Positions 23,790 to 34,866 of a DNA stretch of 64,000 nt are shown piece by piece. The translations under genes were made by a program, and so were the position numbers. Source of the DNA: Mesostigma viride (Eukaryota > Streptophyta > Mesostigmatophyceae > Mesostigmatales > Mesostigmataceae); contig RPFO01000418.1 in assembly GCA_009746045.1 (NCBI GenBank), positions 332,501 through 396,500 on the forward strand, written 5' to 3'. Below the pieces are notes generated by a model, which was given only the letters and a program-made list of their open reading frames with translations, searched no databases and was not told the origin of the DNA. The first letter of the stretch is position 1. Every line of letters starts with the position of its first letter.

Positions 23790-24240
23790 TTAATTAATTA
23801 ATTAGACTCGTGCTCCCGTTGCATGGGGAGTCACGGAGCATTAACCCCGATGGATGGATGGATGGGTGCAAACAGTCCTACCGGTCTAATCTATCTACAA
23901 CAGCTATCTACTACATCTATTCTATATCTATCAACTCAAGCCACAAATATCAGCCCTACCCTAGCCTGGGGACCTGTCTGGCGTGCTTCCCGTATGTTTG
24001 CCGACACGCGGGCGCTTCCCCACGGGGGGGGGCTCGTTGTCCTCTATGACCTGGGCCCACTTGGCCTTGTCCATCATCTTTTTCCAAATCACGGAGAGGC
24101 CTAGGCCCCCCATGTCCTCTACTAGCTATTCTTTGAAGGTGCGGGCCTTGCGGCGTCTAGCATCACGGGGCCCGGCCCACGTCAGGAGGCCATTCAGGAT
24201 GATGAATATGAATGGAGATGGAAATGTGTTGCCTTGTGCA
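23790..24240 (-). mobile_element. LINE family B 3' fragment with decayed C-terminal coding region
   Basis: The minus strand between about 24200 and 23960 encodes, with one stop, a LINE-like C-terminus: RRKARTFKE, then GLGLSVIWKKMMDKAKWAQV. This resembles the GLSVIWRQMVRKDRWQVV tail of the intact LINE at 39.7-41.9 kb. The family B hairpin and TTAA tail follow at 23790-23850. Confidence 0.65.
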
Positions 24241-24254
24241 TTGAAATTAGCACT

Positions 24255-24720
24255 ATATATATTCATTGAGAATGATAGATTACGGAGGTGAGATAGGCAT
24301 GCAACACAAGGAAAAACCCGATAACTGGGAGAATAACCCTGAAGAAATTAATAGTAATCTGACACAGACATCCAAGGATCACGCCAGCGGCACAAGGTAC
24401 AACTAACTAGACATCACAAAACTACACGCAGCAACAGCGCTGCCGGCCCACCATGCAGGCCTGGAAGGGATCTAGACCGCATGGGTCGCGACAAAGTCGG
24501 CCCGGGTGCGGCGGAATAACACATCAGCCACGGTGCGAGTGAGGGCGAGTGACAGGCGCTGCCGCCCTATATATATTCAGCCAGCTGGCGTGATCCTTGG
24601 ATGTCTGTGTCAGATTACTATTAATTTCTTCAGGGTTATTCTCCCAGTTATCGGGTTTTTCCTTATGTTGCATGCCTATCTCACCTCCGTAATCTATCAT
24701 TCTCAATGAATATATATTCA
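24255..24720. repeat. Inverted repeat, arms about 137 bp with 190-bp loop
   Basis: The arm at 24255-24391 is the reverse complement of 24583-24720 over essentially its whole length. It includes ATGATAGATTACGGAGGTGA and its complement, and CCCGATAACTGGGAGAATAA and its complement. The arms were probably produced by two insertions of one element in opposite orientation. Confidence 0.8.
24472..24560 (-). pseudogene. Third copy of the retrotransposon C-terminus, inverted
   Basis: The minus strand reads QRLSLALTRTVADVLFRRTR then ADFVATHAV and a stop. It is the counterpart of the end of the plus-strand copies, placed in the loop between the two arms of the inverted repeat at 24255-24720. Confidence 0.6.
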
Positions 24721-24942
24721 GAGAGTTTGGGGCCATGGGGCCCCTGACCTCCGCCTTCTTCAAGGAGTGCCGGCTCCGGGAGGACCGGCTGGACCTGGAG
24801 GGCCAGCGGGCCCCATGGTCGGCGCGGACCTGGACGTCATAATATTGGCGTTAGCGCTTGTCGGTGGCGCTGACTCGGGCCATGGCTGACATCATGCTCC
24901 GCCGTACGCGGGCTGATTTTGCGGTGCAGCAGGGCTATTAGG
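24720..24942 (+). pseudogene. Second, more decayed copy of the same retrotransposon C-terminus
   Basis: It aligns with 25270-25496: EFGAMGPLTSAFFKECRL, LDLEGQRAPWSAR, then, after stops, RLSVALTRAMADIMLRRTRA and a TAG at 24942. It begins right at the end of the inverted repeat arm (24583-24720). Confidence 0.6.
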
Positions 24943-25152
24943 TTCCTCCCGTTAGGCGTTTCCATTGGTCTTATCGTAGTATAGAGCTTTGACATGGCTA
25001 TGTATATAGGTTTATAGCTGGGCGTTTGCTTTGGTTTGAGTGATTTCAATCTGCTGTAAGTAATTATATCTTTATGATATATATTCAGAGGCGGCCGGCA
25101 CTTGCTCATTAATTGACGTTTCTGTGGCTCGCCCCTTGGCTCTTAGTTAGCC

Positions 25153-25496
25153 ATGTGGTTGGTGCATCCCAGGCGGCAGGCTACACGGCAGATCGGGCTG
25201 AGAGGGGCCAAGCTCACGGCCTATGGGGACGTCGGGCACCACCGTGTGGTGCCCTTTGTCTTGGAGGAGTTCGGGGCCATGGGGAACCTGACTGCCGGCT
25301 TCTTTAAGGAGTGCTGCCGGCTCCCGGCCGGGAGGACCGCCTGGACCTGGAGGGCCAGCGGGCCCCTTGGTCAGCGCGGAGTCACCTGGACAATTCGTAT
25401 TGGCGCCAACGCCTTTCGGTAGCGATTACCCGGGCTATGGCTGACATCTTGCTCCGCCGCACACGAGCTGACTTTGCGGCGCAGCACGGTTATTAG
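25153..25496 (+). pseudogene. Retrotransposon C-terminal fragment, frameshifted
   Basis: The first frame gives KLTAYGDVGHHRVVPFVLEE, then FGAMGNLTAGFFKECCR. A frameshift near 25320 moves the continuation (LDLEGQRAPWSARSHLDNSY, then WRQRLSVAITRAMADILLRR) to another frame, which ends at TAG 25496. The VPFVLEEFGAMG signature is typical of the C-terminal tail of reverse-transcriptase polyproteins. Confidence 0.65.
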
Positions 25497-26145
25497 GCTG
25501 TTTTACTTCATTCCGCGGTGTGGATCGAGTATCCCATGCCGGCTGTAGTTGTTGTGTCGTGGTATCTCTTGTTAGCGTTGGCTTTGTTTATTTTTACGTG
25601 GCCGGGTGCCTTTACTCTGATGTAAGTAATTATATATTTATTGAGAACGATAAATTACGGAGGCACTCGATGGCGATGGCGTTGTCCTGGAGCCTCCTGG
25701 CGCTTGTCGGAGCTGGGCGGTGATGGAGTCGGTGGAGGCTGTGTGTGTGTGTGGGGGGGAGGCGAGGAGGGTCAGTGGAGGTGGCGGTGGAGATGGCGGG
25801 GAGCTCAGCAGCCAGTGCGGCCCACAGCTGCCACATCTGCAGCGAGGGGGGTCACGTGCTGCGCGATGGCTTCTTGAAGGTGGAGGAGGAAGGTGGATTC
25901 GGTCAAGGGGGAGGGGTCCCGTAGGTCATTGGCAGAGCGCTTAAGGATGGAAAACAGATCAATTAAGCGGCAAGCTGAAGGCGCGGTCGGGACCATGGCC
26001 CTGGGCAGGTGATCAGTCAGGTCGACCGCGGTGGGAAAACCGGCCGTCAACTCCATTGCGGAGGCGATGATGGTGGCGGAAGCGCTGGCACAGGGCAAGG
26101 AGTGAGGCGTACGACCCATAAAACACGAGCTAGCTCCAGTATCTT

Positions 26146-26557
26146 GATGGATTAAATTAAATTAAATTTAATTTAATTATAACATGCCTCCGTTGGGAGG
26201 TCATGTAGCACATATTCCCTGATGGGTGGGTGGAGGTGGAGGCAGCCGCGTAAGCGAACTAACCTAACTCTAAGCTATCTAGTCTATAAAATCCTAACTA
26301 CACTACTCAGCAAAACGCCCCTTCCTCTTGGGGGTGGCTTGCCCACTGTCAGGGGCAGGCGTGTGAGCCTGGACAATCTTCTGCCACCGCTTCTTGTTCT
26401 GCATGGCAGTCCAAAGAAGGGAGAGGGAGTGGATGCGGTGTTCAAACTGAGCTGGGACCACTAGGTCGGCCAGCAACATCTGGGCCCTAAGCACACCTGG
26501 AATTGTACTACATTTTTCAAATTGTACTTCAGTTTTGAAAGTTGCATTTTCATGCAT
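26146..26557 (-). mobile_element. LINE family A 3' fragment with C-terminal coding region
   Basis: Read on the minus strand, an open frame of 84 codons (26557-26303) ends in AMQNKKRWQKIVQAHTPAP and KRKGRFAE, a LINE C-terminal tail. After it comes a 3' untranslated region containing the CCTCCCAACGGAGG hairpin and a tail of TTTAA/TTAAA units at 26145-26180. The element is truncated at its 5' end. It is the undisturbed counterpart of the split copy near 39.6-42.2 kb. Confidence 0.75.
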
Positions 26558-26607
26558 TTAAAGTTTCAACTAAAGTCTTTGAGGAAAAAAAAGTTCGTCG
26601 GCGGCCG

Positions 26608-27340
26608 GCACACCGGCACACCGGCACACCGGCACACCGGCACACCTCAAATTGCATGTATGCACACACCTTTGCACATGCAATTGTTATCCATGGGATT
26701 TATGTAGGTGGATGGGTCATGCAAGGGTTACCTAGATGCTCATGACACCGTGGCACCGTGGCATCGTGCCACCGTGCCACCGTGCCACCGTGCCACCTCA
26801 AAAGTTGCATATAAACACACATATTTGCACATACAATGGTTATCCATTGGGATTTATCAAGGGTAATGGGTCATGCAAGGGTTACCTAGACATGCTCATG
26901 ACACCGTTGCATCGTGGCATCGTGCCACCGTGCCACCGGCACACCGGCACACCGGCACACCGGCACACCGGCACACCGGCACACCGGCACACCGTTGCAC
27001 CTCAAATTGCATATAAACACACACCTTTGCACATGCAATTGTTATCCATGGGTTTTATGTAGGTGGATGGGTCATGCAAGGGTTACCTAGATGCTCATGA
27101 CGTACACCATGGCACCGTGGCATCGTGCCACCGTGCCACCGTGCCACTGTGCCACCTCAAAAGTTGCATATAAACACACATATTTGCACATACAATGGTT
27201 ATCCATTGGGATTTATCAAGGGTAATGGGTCATGCAAGGGTTACCTAGACATGCTCATGACACCGTGCCACCGTGCCACCGTGCCACCGTGCCACCGTGC
27301 CACCGCGCCACCGTGCCACCGTGCCACCTCCACAACGGTA
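26608..27340. repeat. Composite repeat: CACCGGCACA/CACCGTGCCA minisatellite alternating with ~110-bp spacer module
   Basis: Four spacer modules begin CCTCAAA near 26645, 26796, 27000 and 27155. Modules 1 and 3 share TTGCACATGCAATTG; modules 2 and 4 share TTGCACATACAATGG. So there is a higher-order unit of about 355-359 bp. Between modules lie runs of the 10-bp unit in the CACCGGCACA or CACCGTGCCA form. Confidence 0.8.
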
Positions 27341-27344
27341 TGAA

Positions 27345-29450
27345 AGTGCCAAAAAATGCCCTTATAAGCCCTACATGGAGCAAATTGAGTCCAAACATGC
27401 TAGATATTGGTAGGCAGCATGTCCAGGACACCAGTAGAAGGAATTTGACTTTCCAGAATTTTCCGACATCGGTTGGTCTATTTTTGGCATGTCTATTTTT
27501 AGCAACTTTCCAGATTTTAAGGGGAGGGTCCCATGGAATTGTATCAAAACTGAAGCCCCCTAATAACTACAGAAATGCAACTGACAACCACTGAATGATG
27601 TTTGGGGACCATAAACATGATGTTTGGGCATGCATACCACCACTTGTTGGGGGTACTACCCGCAGCCATACACCGGCTATGAGCTAAAAATAGAAAAAAA
27701 CGCTGTCCGGGGCACATCTTGCCCAGACCAGTGGGAGAACCAGTTGCATGAAAAAAGTAATACCCATATAAAAATGTCATGGGACATGGTTTCTACCTAA
27801 TTGGATCAACAAAATCAGCACATCCCTTTGAGTTATTAATTTTTGGGCCAAAAATACGCTTTTTTAGGCGGGGCGCCCCCATACACACTCATAACACATC
27901 AATTAGGCCTAAAAAGTAATAGTCGAATTCTGTCATGACCATAGAAGGCACTACCAAAGTTTGGTGGCATTCTGAGCTCAGCTGTAGCAGTTATTAATTT
28001 TGGCAGTTGGCCACCTGTGCAGACGCTAAGGAAGGCATTAGTGAGTATTAAGGCACACTAACACTTCCTATGCCATCCAAAAGGCTCCTGACCATGCCCA
28101 ATTCGACCACAATGTACAAGGAGGTGGCTGGGCACGTCATGTGCCCTTGCCTTACCTTGACACGGGCAACCTGTTGCGTGTGTGCACAACAATGAGGCAG
28201 GTAGCTCTACATGCCTAGCCGACACTTCTAAAGCATATTCCAGGTTTATGGTGTGGGCATCATCCCAAAACCAAGCTCAAACACACCCTAGAAAGCCATA
28301 TCCACTAATTGCCCAACAAGGGTAACAACAGACAGTCCACAGAGAAAGCAGAATTGTCATACATGCTGATTGCCAAGGCTTCTCACCATGGTTACCTTGC
28401 CTTGCCAGCATATGAATTAGGGCTCTCCCATTTTAGTGGGAGAAAGGCCGACAAGACAACCATAACCCCTACCTACGTGCAGTTCCACCCATGCAGTATG
28501 CCCCTCAGAAAAACCACTGCCACCTTTCTTTCCAGCGCAATTGTTTGGCAAGAAAGAAACTCAAGCTTGTGAGCCTCTAACCACAATGAAGCCTCTGCTA
28601 AGAAAGGCCGCGTCAATATTCACACAAAACTGAGTGCTGTTAGCAATCTCCTTCCAAGAAACCACTCAGCAAATCCCTGACAACTTGACGATATGCCACG
28701 GTCGCGCTTTGACACGTCCCAGCCATGCAACGTACATAAAAACCACTGAAAGGTGCCAGGAATCTGGCGATGCGCAGCACGGAATGGCATTATACCTGGC
28801 GCTAACTGCACGGAAAAAAGCCGAAAACTTGCGTTGATAACCCATCAAGGAAGCGAAACATTCATAGGGTCACGTTGATCACACGATCGTACCATTACCG
28901 GCATTGTCCTTCGCCCAGCGGCGCAAGAAAGAACAACCTTCCATGGAATAATAAGACGCGCATCCCGCGAGCCTGGAGAGTGTCTTACCGATCATGACGG
29001 AAATCTTGCCGAAACCCAGCAAATTTTTTAAATCTTTACCAATAACAATTTAAACGCATCCTTGACGCTAGGTAAAGCCCATAAAACCTGACAATCACCG
29101 CCGCCAGCGTGCATTCTAATTTATTCCTCTCGACGAAAACATCAGATTGGACCCCCGTGGCGATGGTCATCAATAAAATCATCGACACTGCAAAAAACGC
29201 GAACTCCGCTACGAAGTAGTATCATTTACTCATCGTCTTTAAGATTCGCTCAGTTTCTCTGCATTCCGCGAGCTATCTTTTTCTACTCTGCCTGAAAGCA
29301 CGTCGCCATGGCCAGCTCCGGTAGGGGTGCGCGCACCGTGCACCACTTTTTCACGGTACGGACGGGTACCGCGAATTTTTCGGCGCCAAAAATATTCGCG
29401 CCGGGACCGTCCCCTTAATATAAACAAATCCTCATAATCGCTTCCATCGC
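27345..29450. other. Non-coding stretch with no recognised gene
   Basis: Base composition is near 45-50% GC with frequent stops in every frame. The longest frames (28309-28572 plus, 27544-27780 minus) have no recognisable domain or splice support. No repeat family from elsewhere in the window was seen here. Confidence 0.5.
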
Positions 29451-29451
29451 T

Positions 29452-29935
29452 GGTGCTTCCATCGCTGGTTCATTATCCCCTACATGTAAAGACCATCGGG
29501 CATTCTGGAGTACAATTTGGTGGTGTGCCGGTGTGCCGGTGTGCCGGTGTGCCGGTGTGCCGGTGTGCCGGTGTGCCGGCCAGTGATTGGCCCGTTGCTG
29601 ATTTGCTGACATGCAGCCTAATAAAAATTGGCCGCAAATTCGTCCGGTCGCACGTGGGCACAAGATTTGCGGCCAATTTTTACTAGGCTGCATATCAGAA
29701 AATCAGCAACGGGCCAATCACTGGCCGGCACACCGGCACACCGGCACACCGGCACACCGGCACACCGGCACACCGTGCCACCACCAAATTGTACTCCACC
29801 GGTGTGCGGCGTGGGACACAACAACAACAACAACAATGGCGGCGTGCCACCACCATTAATTTTGTACTCCGTGCCACCACCATTTGGTCTTTACATGTAG
29901 GGGATATCGGAAAGCACCAGCGATGGAAAAGGACG
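29452..29935. mobile_element. Foldback (long palindromic) element
   Basis: The left arm (29452-29640) and right arm (29662-29935) are reverse complements in four blocks: TTCCATCGCTGG, CCCCTACATGTAAAGACC, the GTGTGCCGGT minisatellite, and GGCCAGTGATTGGCCCGTTG onward to TAAAAATTGGCCGCAAAT. Only about 22 bases separate the arms. It carries no coding sequence. Confidence 0.75.
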
Positions 29936-30503
29936 CAGTAGCCCCACCAGACACAATGGATCCCGGCCATGAACCACCGGGGCAAGAGAACCAGACAAAG
30001 GATACAGGCCCTGTATCCGTGACAGGTGTAGATGATGAAGAAAGGAAGAAAATGCAAGCGGCCGTGTATCACAGGGGCGCAGTGAATGAACTTGAGAGAA
30101 TACTTGCCTCTGGTGCTTCGGATGATGAAGCCGACCGTGTCACTGGGAAATCTGAGGTAAATTTATGACAGGGGAAATCCGGCTGTTATTTTACTAAAGG
30201 TATATTACAATAAGTGCAGTTCTTGGCGTTTGGAATCATGACATTGCTTGTGCTATTGCTCTTGAATTGCATTTTACCAAAGGAATATTACAATAAGTGC
30301 AGTTCTTGGCGTTTGGAATCATGACATTGCTTGTGCTATTGCTCCTGAATTTAAGTGCCCGCACCCCGCCGGCGCACCCCGGCGAACAAGACAAAGCGCA
30401 CCGTTACCCCCCTAGGCCCATCGCTGCCGTCGCCGGGCGGCACGTTGGGGAGGCGGCTCCTTCTCCCTTTTCTGGTGTCTGTTGCATCATTTTGAACCCC
30501 TGA
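29923..30503 (+). CDS. Candidate two-exon small membrane protein, function unknown
   Basis: Exon 1 is 29923-30156 and ends in GAG before a GTAAAT donor, the same donor sequence as MEA1 intron 1. Exon 2 is 30303-30503, after an AAGTGCAG acceptor. Both junctions are phase 0 and the product would be 144 residues. The N-terminal 78 residues are hydrophilic and acidic, with a charged stretch DDEERKKMQAAVYHRGAVNE. Exon 2 opens with one strong membrane segment (FLAFGIMTLLVLLLLNLS) followed by a Pro/Arg-rich tail. An alternative acceptor, 83 bases upstream at 30220, belongs to a tandem copy and would give a short different C-terminus. The start codon lies in the terminal arm of the foldback element just upstream. 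I do not recognise the family; this could be a chance pairing of open frames. Confidence 0.4.
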
Positions 30504-30561
30504 CCAACGGAGGCATGTTAATGAACGAGTGGATGCATGCATGAATGAACGGATGCATGAA

Positions 30562-31003
<442 letters not shown>

Positions 31004-31189
31004 AGGTGTGCTTTTTATTATGATGATTAGCTAAGTTACGTGTGTGTTGTTGATGTACATGTTGACGTTGTATCATGGGCGTGTGCCCCTAAGTCTGCCT
31101 TCCTGCAATATCACATAATATATCATCTAGATGTGTTGTTGGGAACCTGACTATATATCCCAAACTGGAAGGGTTGACATTCAACTATG

Positions 31190-32650
31190 GGATGAAACCC
31201 ACGAAAAACAATTACTAGGAACTGCCATTTTTGTGCTATGTTTGCTAGCATCTGTCACCTATTTGTCATGCAAACAGTCTGAATTTCTTGTGGGCAGTTA
31301 ACATAGATGTTTTTATGAGCTGTGCAATTTTCTAGGCTTAACTGAGTTCATTGATATAGGCACCCATGTGTTGGAACCCTTGGAAAACCAAGAAAAACTG
31401 CATTTGGGGGGTATTTATGCTAGCATTTGTCACCTATTTGTCATCCAACCAGCCTGAAACTTTGTGGGCATGCTGCTTGGGATGTGTTTACAACATGTGC
31501 AAAGTCCCAGGCCCAACTGAGTTCATTTGGAGTCATTATGTATGCATATGTGTGATAAAACCCTTGGAAAACCAAGAAAAACTGCATTTGGGGGGTATTT
31601 ATGCTAGCATTTGTCACCTATTTGTCATCCAACCAGCCTGAAACTTTGTGTGCATGCTGCTTGGGATGTGTTTACAACATTGCAAAGTTCCAGCTCCAAC
31701 TGAGCTCTATTGGTGTCATTATGTATGCATATGTGTGATAAAACCCTTGGAAAACCAAGAAAAACTGCATTTGGGGGGTATTTATGCTAGCATTTGTCAC
31801 CTATTTGTCATCCAACCAGCCTGAAACTTTGTGGGCATGCTGCTTGGGATGTGTTTACAACATGTGCAAAGTCCCAGGCCCAACTGAGTTCATTTGGAGT
31901 CATTATGTATGCATATGTGTGATAAAACCCTTGAAAAACCAAGAAAAACTGCATTTGGGGGTGTTTATGCTAGCATTTGTCACCTATTTGTCATCCAACC
32001 AGCCTGAAACTTTGTGGGCATGCTGCTTGGGATGTGTTTACAACATGTGCAAAGTCCCAGGCCCAACTGAGTTCATTTGGAGTCATTATGTATGCATATG
32101 TGTGATAAAACCCTTGAAAAACCAAGAAAAACTGCATTTGGGGGGTATTTATGCTAGCATTTGTCACCTATTTGTCATCCAACCAGCCTGAAACTTTGTG
32201 GGCATGCTGCATTGAATGTGTTTACAACATGTGCAAAGTCCCAGGCCCAACTGAGTTCATTTGGAGTCATTATGTATGCATATGTGTGATAAAACCCTTG
32301 AAAAACCAAGAAAAACTGCATTTGGGGGGTATTTATGCTAGCATTTGTCACCTATTTGTCATCCAACCAGCCTGAAACTTTGTGGGCATGCTGCATTGAA
32401 TGTGTTTACAACATGTGCAAAGTCCCAGGCCCAACTGAGTTCATTTGGAGTCATTATGTATGCATATGTGTGATGAAACCCTTGAAAAACCATGAAAAAC
32501 TGCATTTTTGGGGTATTTATGCTAGCATTTGTCACCTATTTGTCATCCAACCAGCCTGAAACTTTGTGGGCATGCTGCATGGGATGTGTTTAGAACATGT
32601 GCAAAGTCCCAGGCCCAACTGAGTTCATTTGATGTCTTTATATATGCATA
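31190..32650 (+). repeat. 183-184-bp tandem satellite, about 7 copies plus diverged ends
   Basis: GTATTTATGCTAGCATTTGT recurs at 31411, 31595, 31778, 31961 (one mismatch), 32145, 32329 and 32513, i.e. every 183 or 184 bases. Outer copies at 31190-31370 and after 32620 are strongly diverged. The open frames within the array are by-products of the 183-bp (61-codon) spacing. Confidence 0.9.
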
Positions 32651-32851
32651 CATGCCAGAAAGTGCTGAAAATACGGTATTTTTTGCTAGCAAATGTCACC
32701 ATGTTACCATGCTGCCGACTCCCCAAAATTTTTTGGACCACATGGCATCATAAGATATTAGAGGTCAAACTGACCATTACTTATTCCTTCTCCAAATAAT
32801 TTCCAGGGGAAGAAAATGGGTTTTCGGAGTGATGCGTGTGTCAAGAAATGT

Positions 32852-33550
32852 CACGGTGGCACGGTGGCACGGTGGCACGGTGGCACGGTGGCACGGTGGC
32901 ACGGTGGCACGGTGGCACGGTGGCACGGTGGCACGGTGGCACAGTGGCACCCCACGTTGGGCAGTGCTTGTGGGCAATATAACATTAGTATTGGACGTTA
33001 TGTTACCTCGTGACACCATACAAAATCATAAAATGGTAGTTTTATGGTGGCATGGTGGCACGGTGGCACGGTGGCACGGTGGCACAGTGGCACCCCACGT
33101 TAGGCAGTGCTTGTGGACATTATAACATTAGTATTGGACGTTAGGTTACCTTGTGACACCATACAAAATCATAAAGTGGTAGTTTTATGGTGGCATGGTG
33201 TGCCGGTGTGCCGGTGTGCCGGTGTGCCGGTGGCACAGTGGCACCCCACGTTAGGCAGTGCTTGTGGACATTATAACATTAGTATTGGACGTTAGGTTAC
33301 CTTGTGACACCATACAAAATCATAAAATGGTAGTTTTATGGTGGCATGGTGTGCCGGTGTGCCGGTGTGCCGGTGTGCCGGTGTGCCGGTGTGCCGGTGT
33401 GCCGGTGGCACAGTGGCACACCACGTTAGGCAGTGCTTCTAAACCCTAAACATTAGTATTGGACGTTAGGTTACCTTGTGACACCATACAAAATCATAAA
33501 ATGGTAGTTTTATGGTGTGCCGGTGTGCCGGTGTGCCGGTGTGCCGGTGT
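32852..33550. repeat. Composite repeat: GGCACGGT / GTGTGCCGGT minisatellite alternating with ~110-bp module
   Basis: Runs of the same 10-bp minisatellite as at 26.6 kb, in inverse orientation, alternate with a module containing AACATTAGTATTGGACGTTA and CCATACAAAATCATAAAATG. About four modules repeat roughly every 150 bases. The third run switches from GGCACGGT to GTGTGCCGGT. Confidence 0.8.
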
Positions 33551-34430
33551 CAAAACATGATGAGACACTTACCTCCTAGCTTTGGACCTAAGGGAGGTAC
33601 AAAATAACAAAGTTGAAAAAAAGTCAATTTGTACTTGTGTTGTAGTACAATTCCAGGTGTGCCTAGGGGGGTGTAGTTCATGGCAGGTTTACCTAGCTTC
33701 CTGGGAATGTCCTTGGGGCCAGGCCAGGTCAAAATATGCCGCCCTGGTTGCGGCCAAGCCGCTGGGGGCCGGCCAGACCAAGGGCGGTTTTGATGGATGG
33801 CATGTCGAAATAGCCGGGTCCGTGTCGACGTCAAAGGTGGAAAATAACCTGTCGACGTCTAAGTCGCGCTCAGACCAGCTAGGTTCGCCTGGTCTGGGCA
33901 ACTGGGCTTGGGCTCAGGCGATGCAGAGGGCGAGGCAAGCCCGGGAAGAACATGGGCGACCACCAGTGCGCGACTAGTGTCACCGCTGCCCTTCCGGACC
34001 TGAGGGCGAAGCTGCAGCCGGAACTGCAGACGTATTTTCAGGTCTTAGCACAGCCGCCAGGCTGCGTTGCGTAGCGGAGCCGTTTGCTCGTCACAAATTG
34101 CGTAATAGCTTCAGAGAATTATATCAGCGTGTGCGTCTTAGAAAGACGAAGCGATTGTAATAATCAAAGCCGAATTTGGTGCCCAAACGTGAAAGTTATG
34201 ACTCAGCTCGACCGCTGTCAGCCATGGCTACCTCGTGGCTCGTGCATATTTCACCATGCCTCTTTCCAACTCCGAATTCAATTCAATTTAGAGCGCCATT
34301 TTTTCACTGACTAACTGCAAAAAACTCAAAATAATTTATCGGAGAGTGGTGCCAGTGAATTGGAAAATTTGCTAGATATACTATGCGAGAGTGGTGCGTA
34401 TGATCAGTACTACATGCCTGAGCTCGACAT
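33551..34430. other. Unassigned accessory sequence
   Basis: A plus frame at 33582-33977 (131 codons) has a Lys/Gly/Ala-rich end (WAQAMQRARQAREEHGRPPV) but no recognisable domain. 34160-34235 is repeated, inverted, at 37205-37275 (AACGTGAAAGTTATGA and its complement), so part of this is a dispersed repeat. Confidence 0.4.
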
Positions 34431-34431
34431 G

Positions 34432-34800
34432 AATTAATCAATTAATTGTAACATATCTCCGTTGGGAGTACATGTAGCACATATCCCTGAGAAGGGGCAT
34501 ATGGATTTTAATACATTCTCGGCTACTTCCTGCAATGGGTAGGGTGTAAACTACTACGCCTGCTCTGGGTGCACCAAGTGCACCTGCACACCACTAGCTA
34601 TGTATTCCAGCACCTAGGGTGCGGACATAGGGGGCGGAAGATCATCATGGCTATACAATGGCTAGGGCATGGCTTCTCAGCAGAGAGTAGCTCTCTGCAT
34701 AGGCAGAGCCTGGCTAAATTCTTAATGCATCATCCATATGGGGAGTCCCATTATAGGCATGCAGAGCTTGGCTAAATTCTTAAGGCATCATCCATGGGGC
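34432..34800 (-). mobile_element. LINE 3'-end fragment, inverted partner of 37300-37669
   Basis: On the minus strand the fragment ends in CTCCCAACGGAG followed by a TTAATTGATTAATT tail near 34433-34450. Much of its length matches the plus-strand fragment at 37300-37669, for example the CTCTCTGC and GGGTGCACC-GTGCACC stretches. A short internal tandem duplication lies at 34700-34795 (GGCTAAATTCTTAA twice). Confidence 0.65.
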
Positions 34801-34866
34801 GGGCCATTATGGGCTCACATGCGCATGAGGTGTGTGCCACGTGCTATTAAAGCTAAGCCTGACTAA

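Noticed and set aside
31366-32559. Repeated frames reading MLAFVTYLSSNQPETLWACC
   Set aside because: They follow the 183/184-bp satellite; the frame breaks whenever the unit is 184 bp, so no selection for coding is visible.
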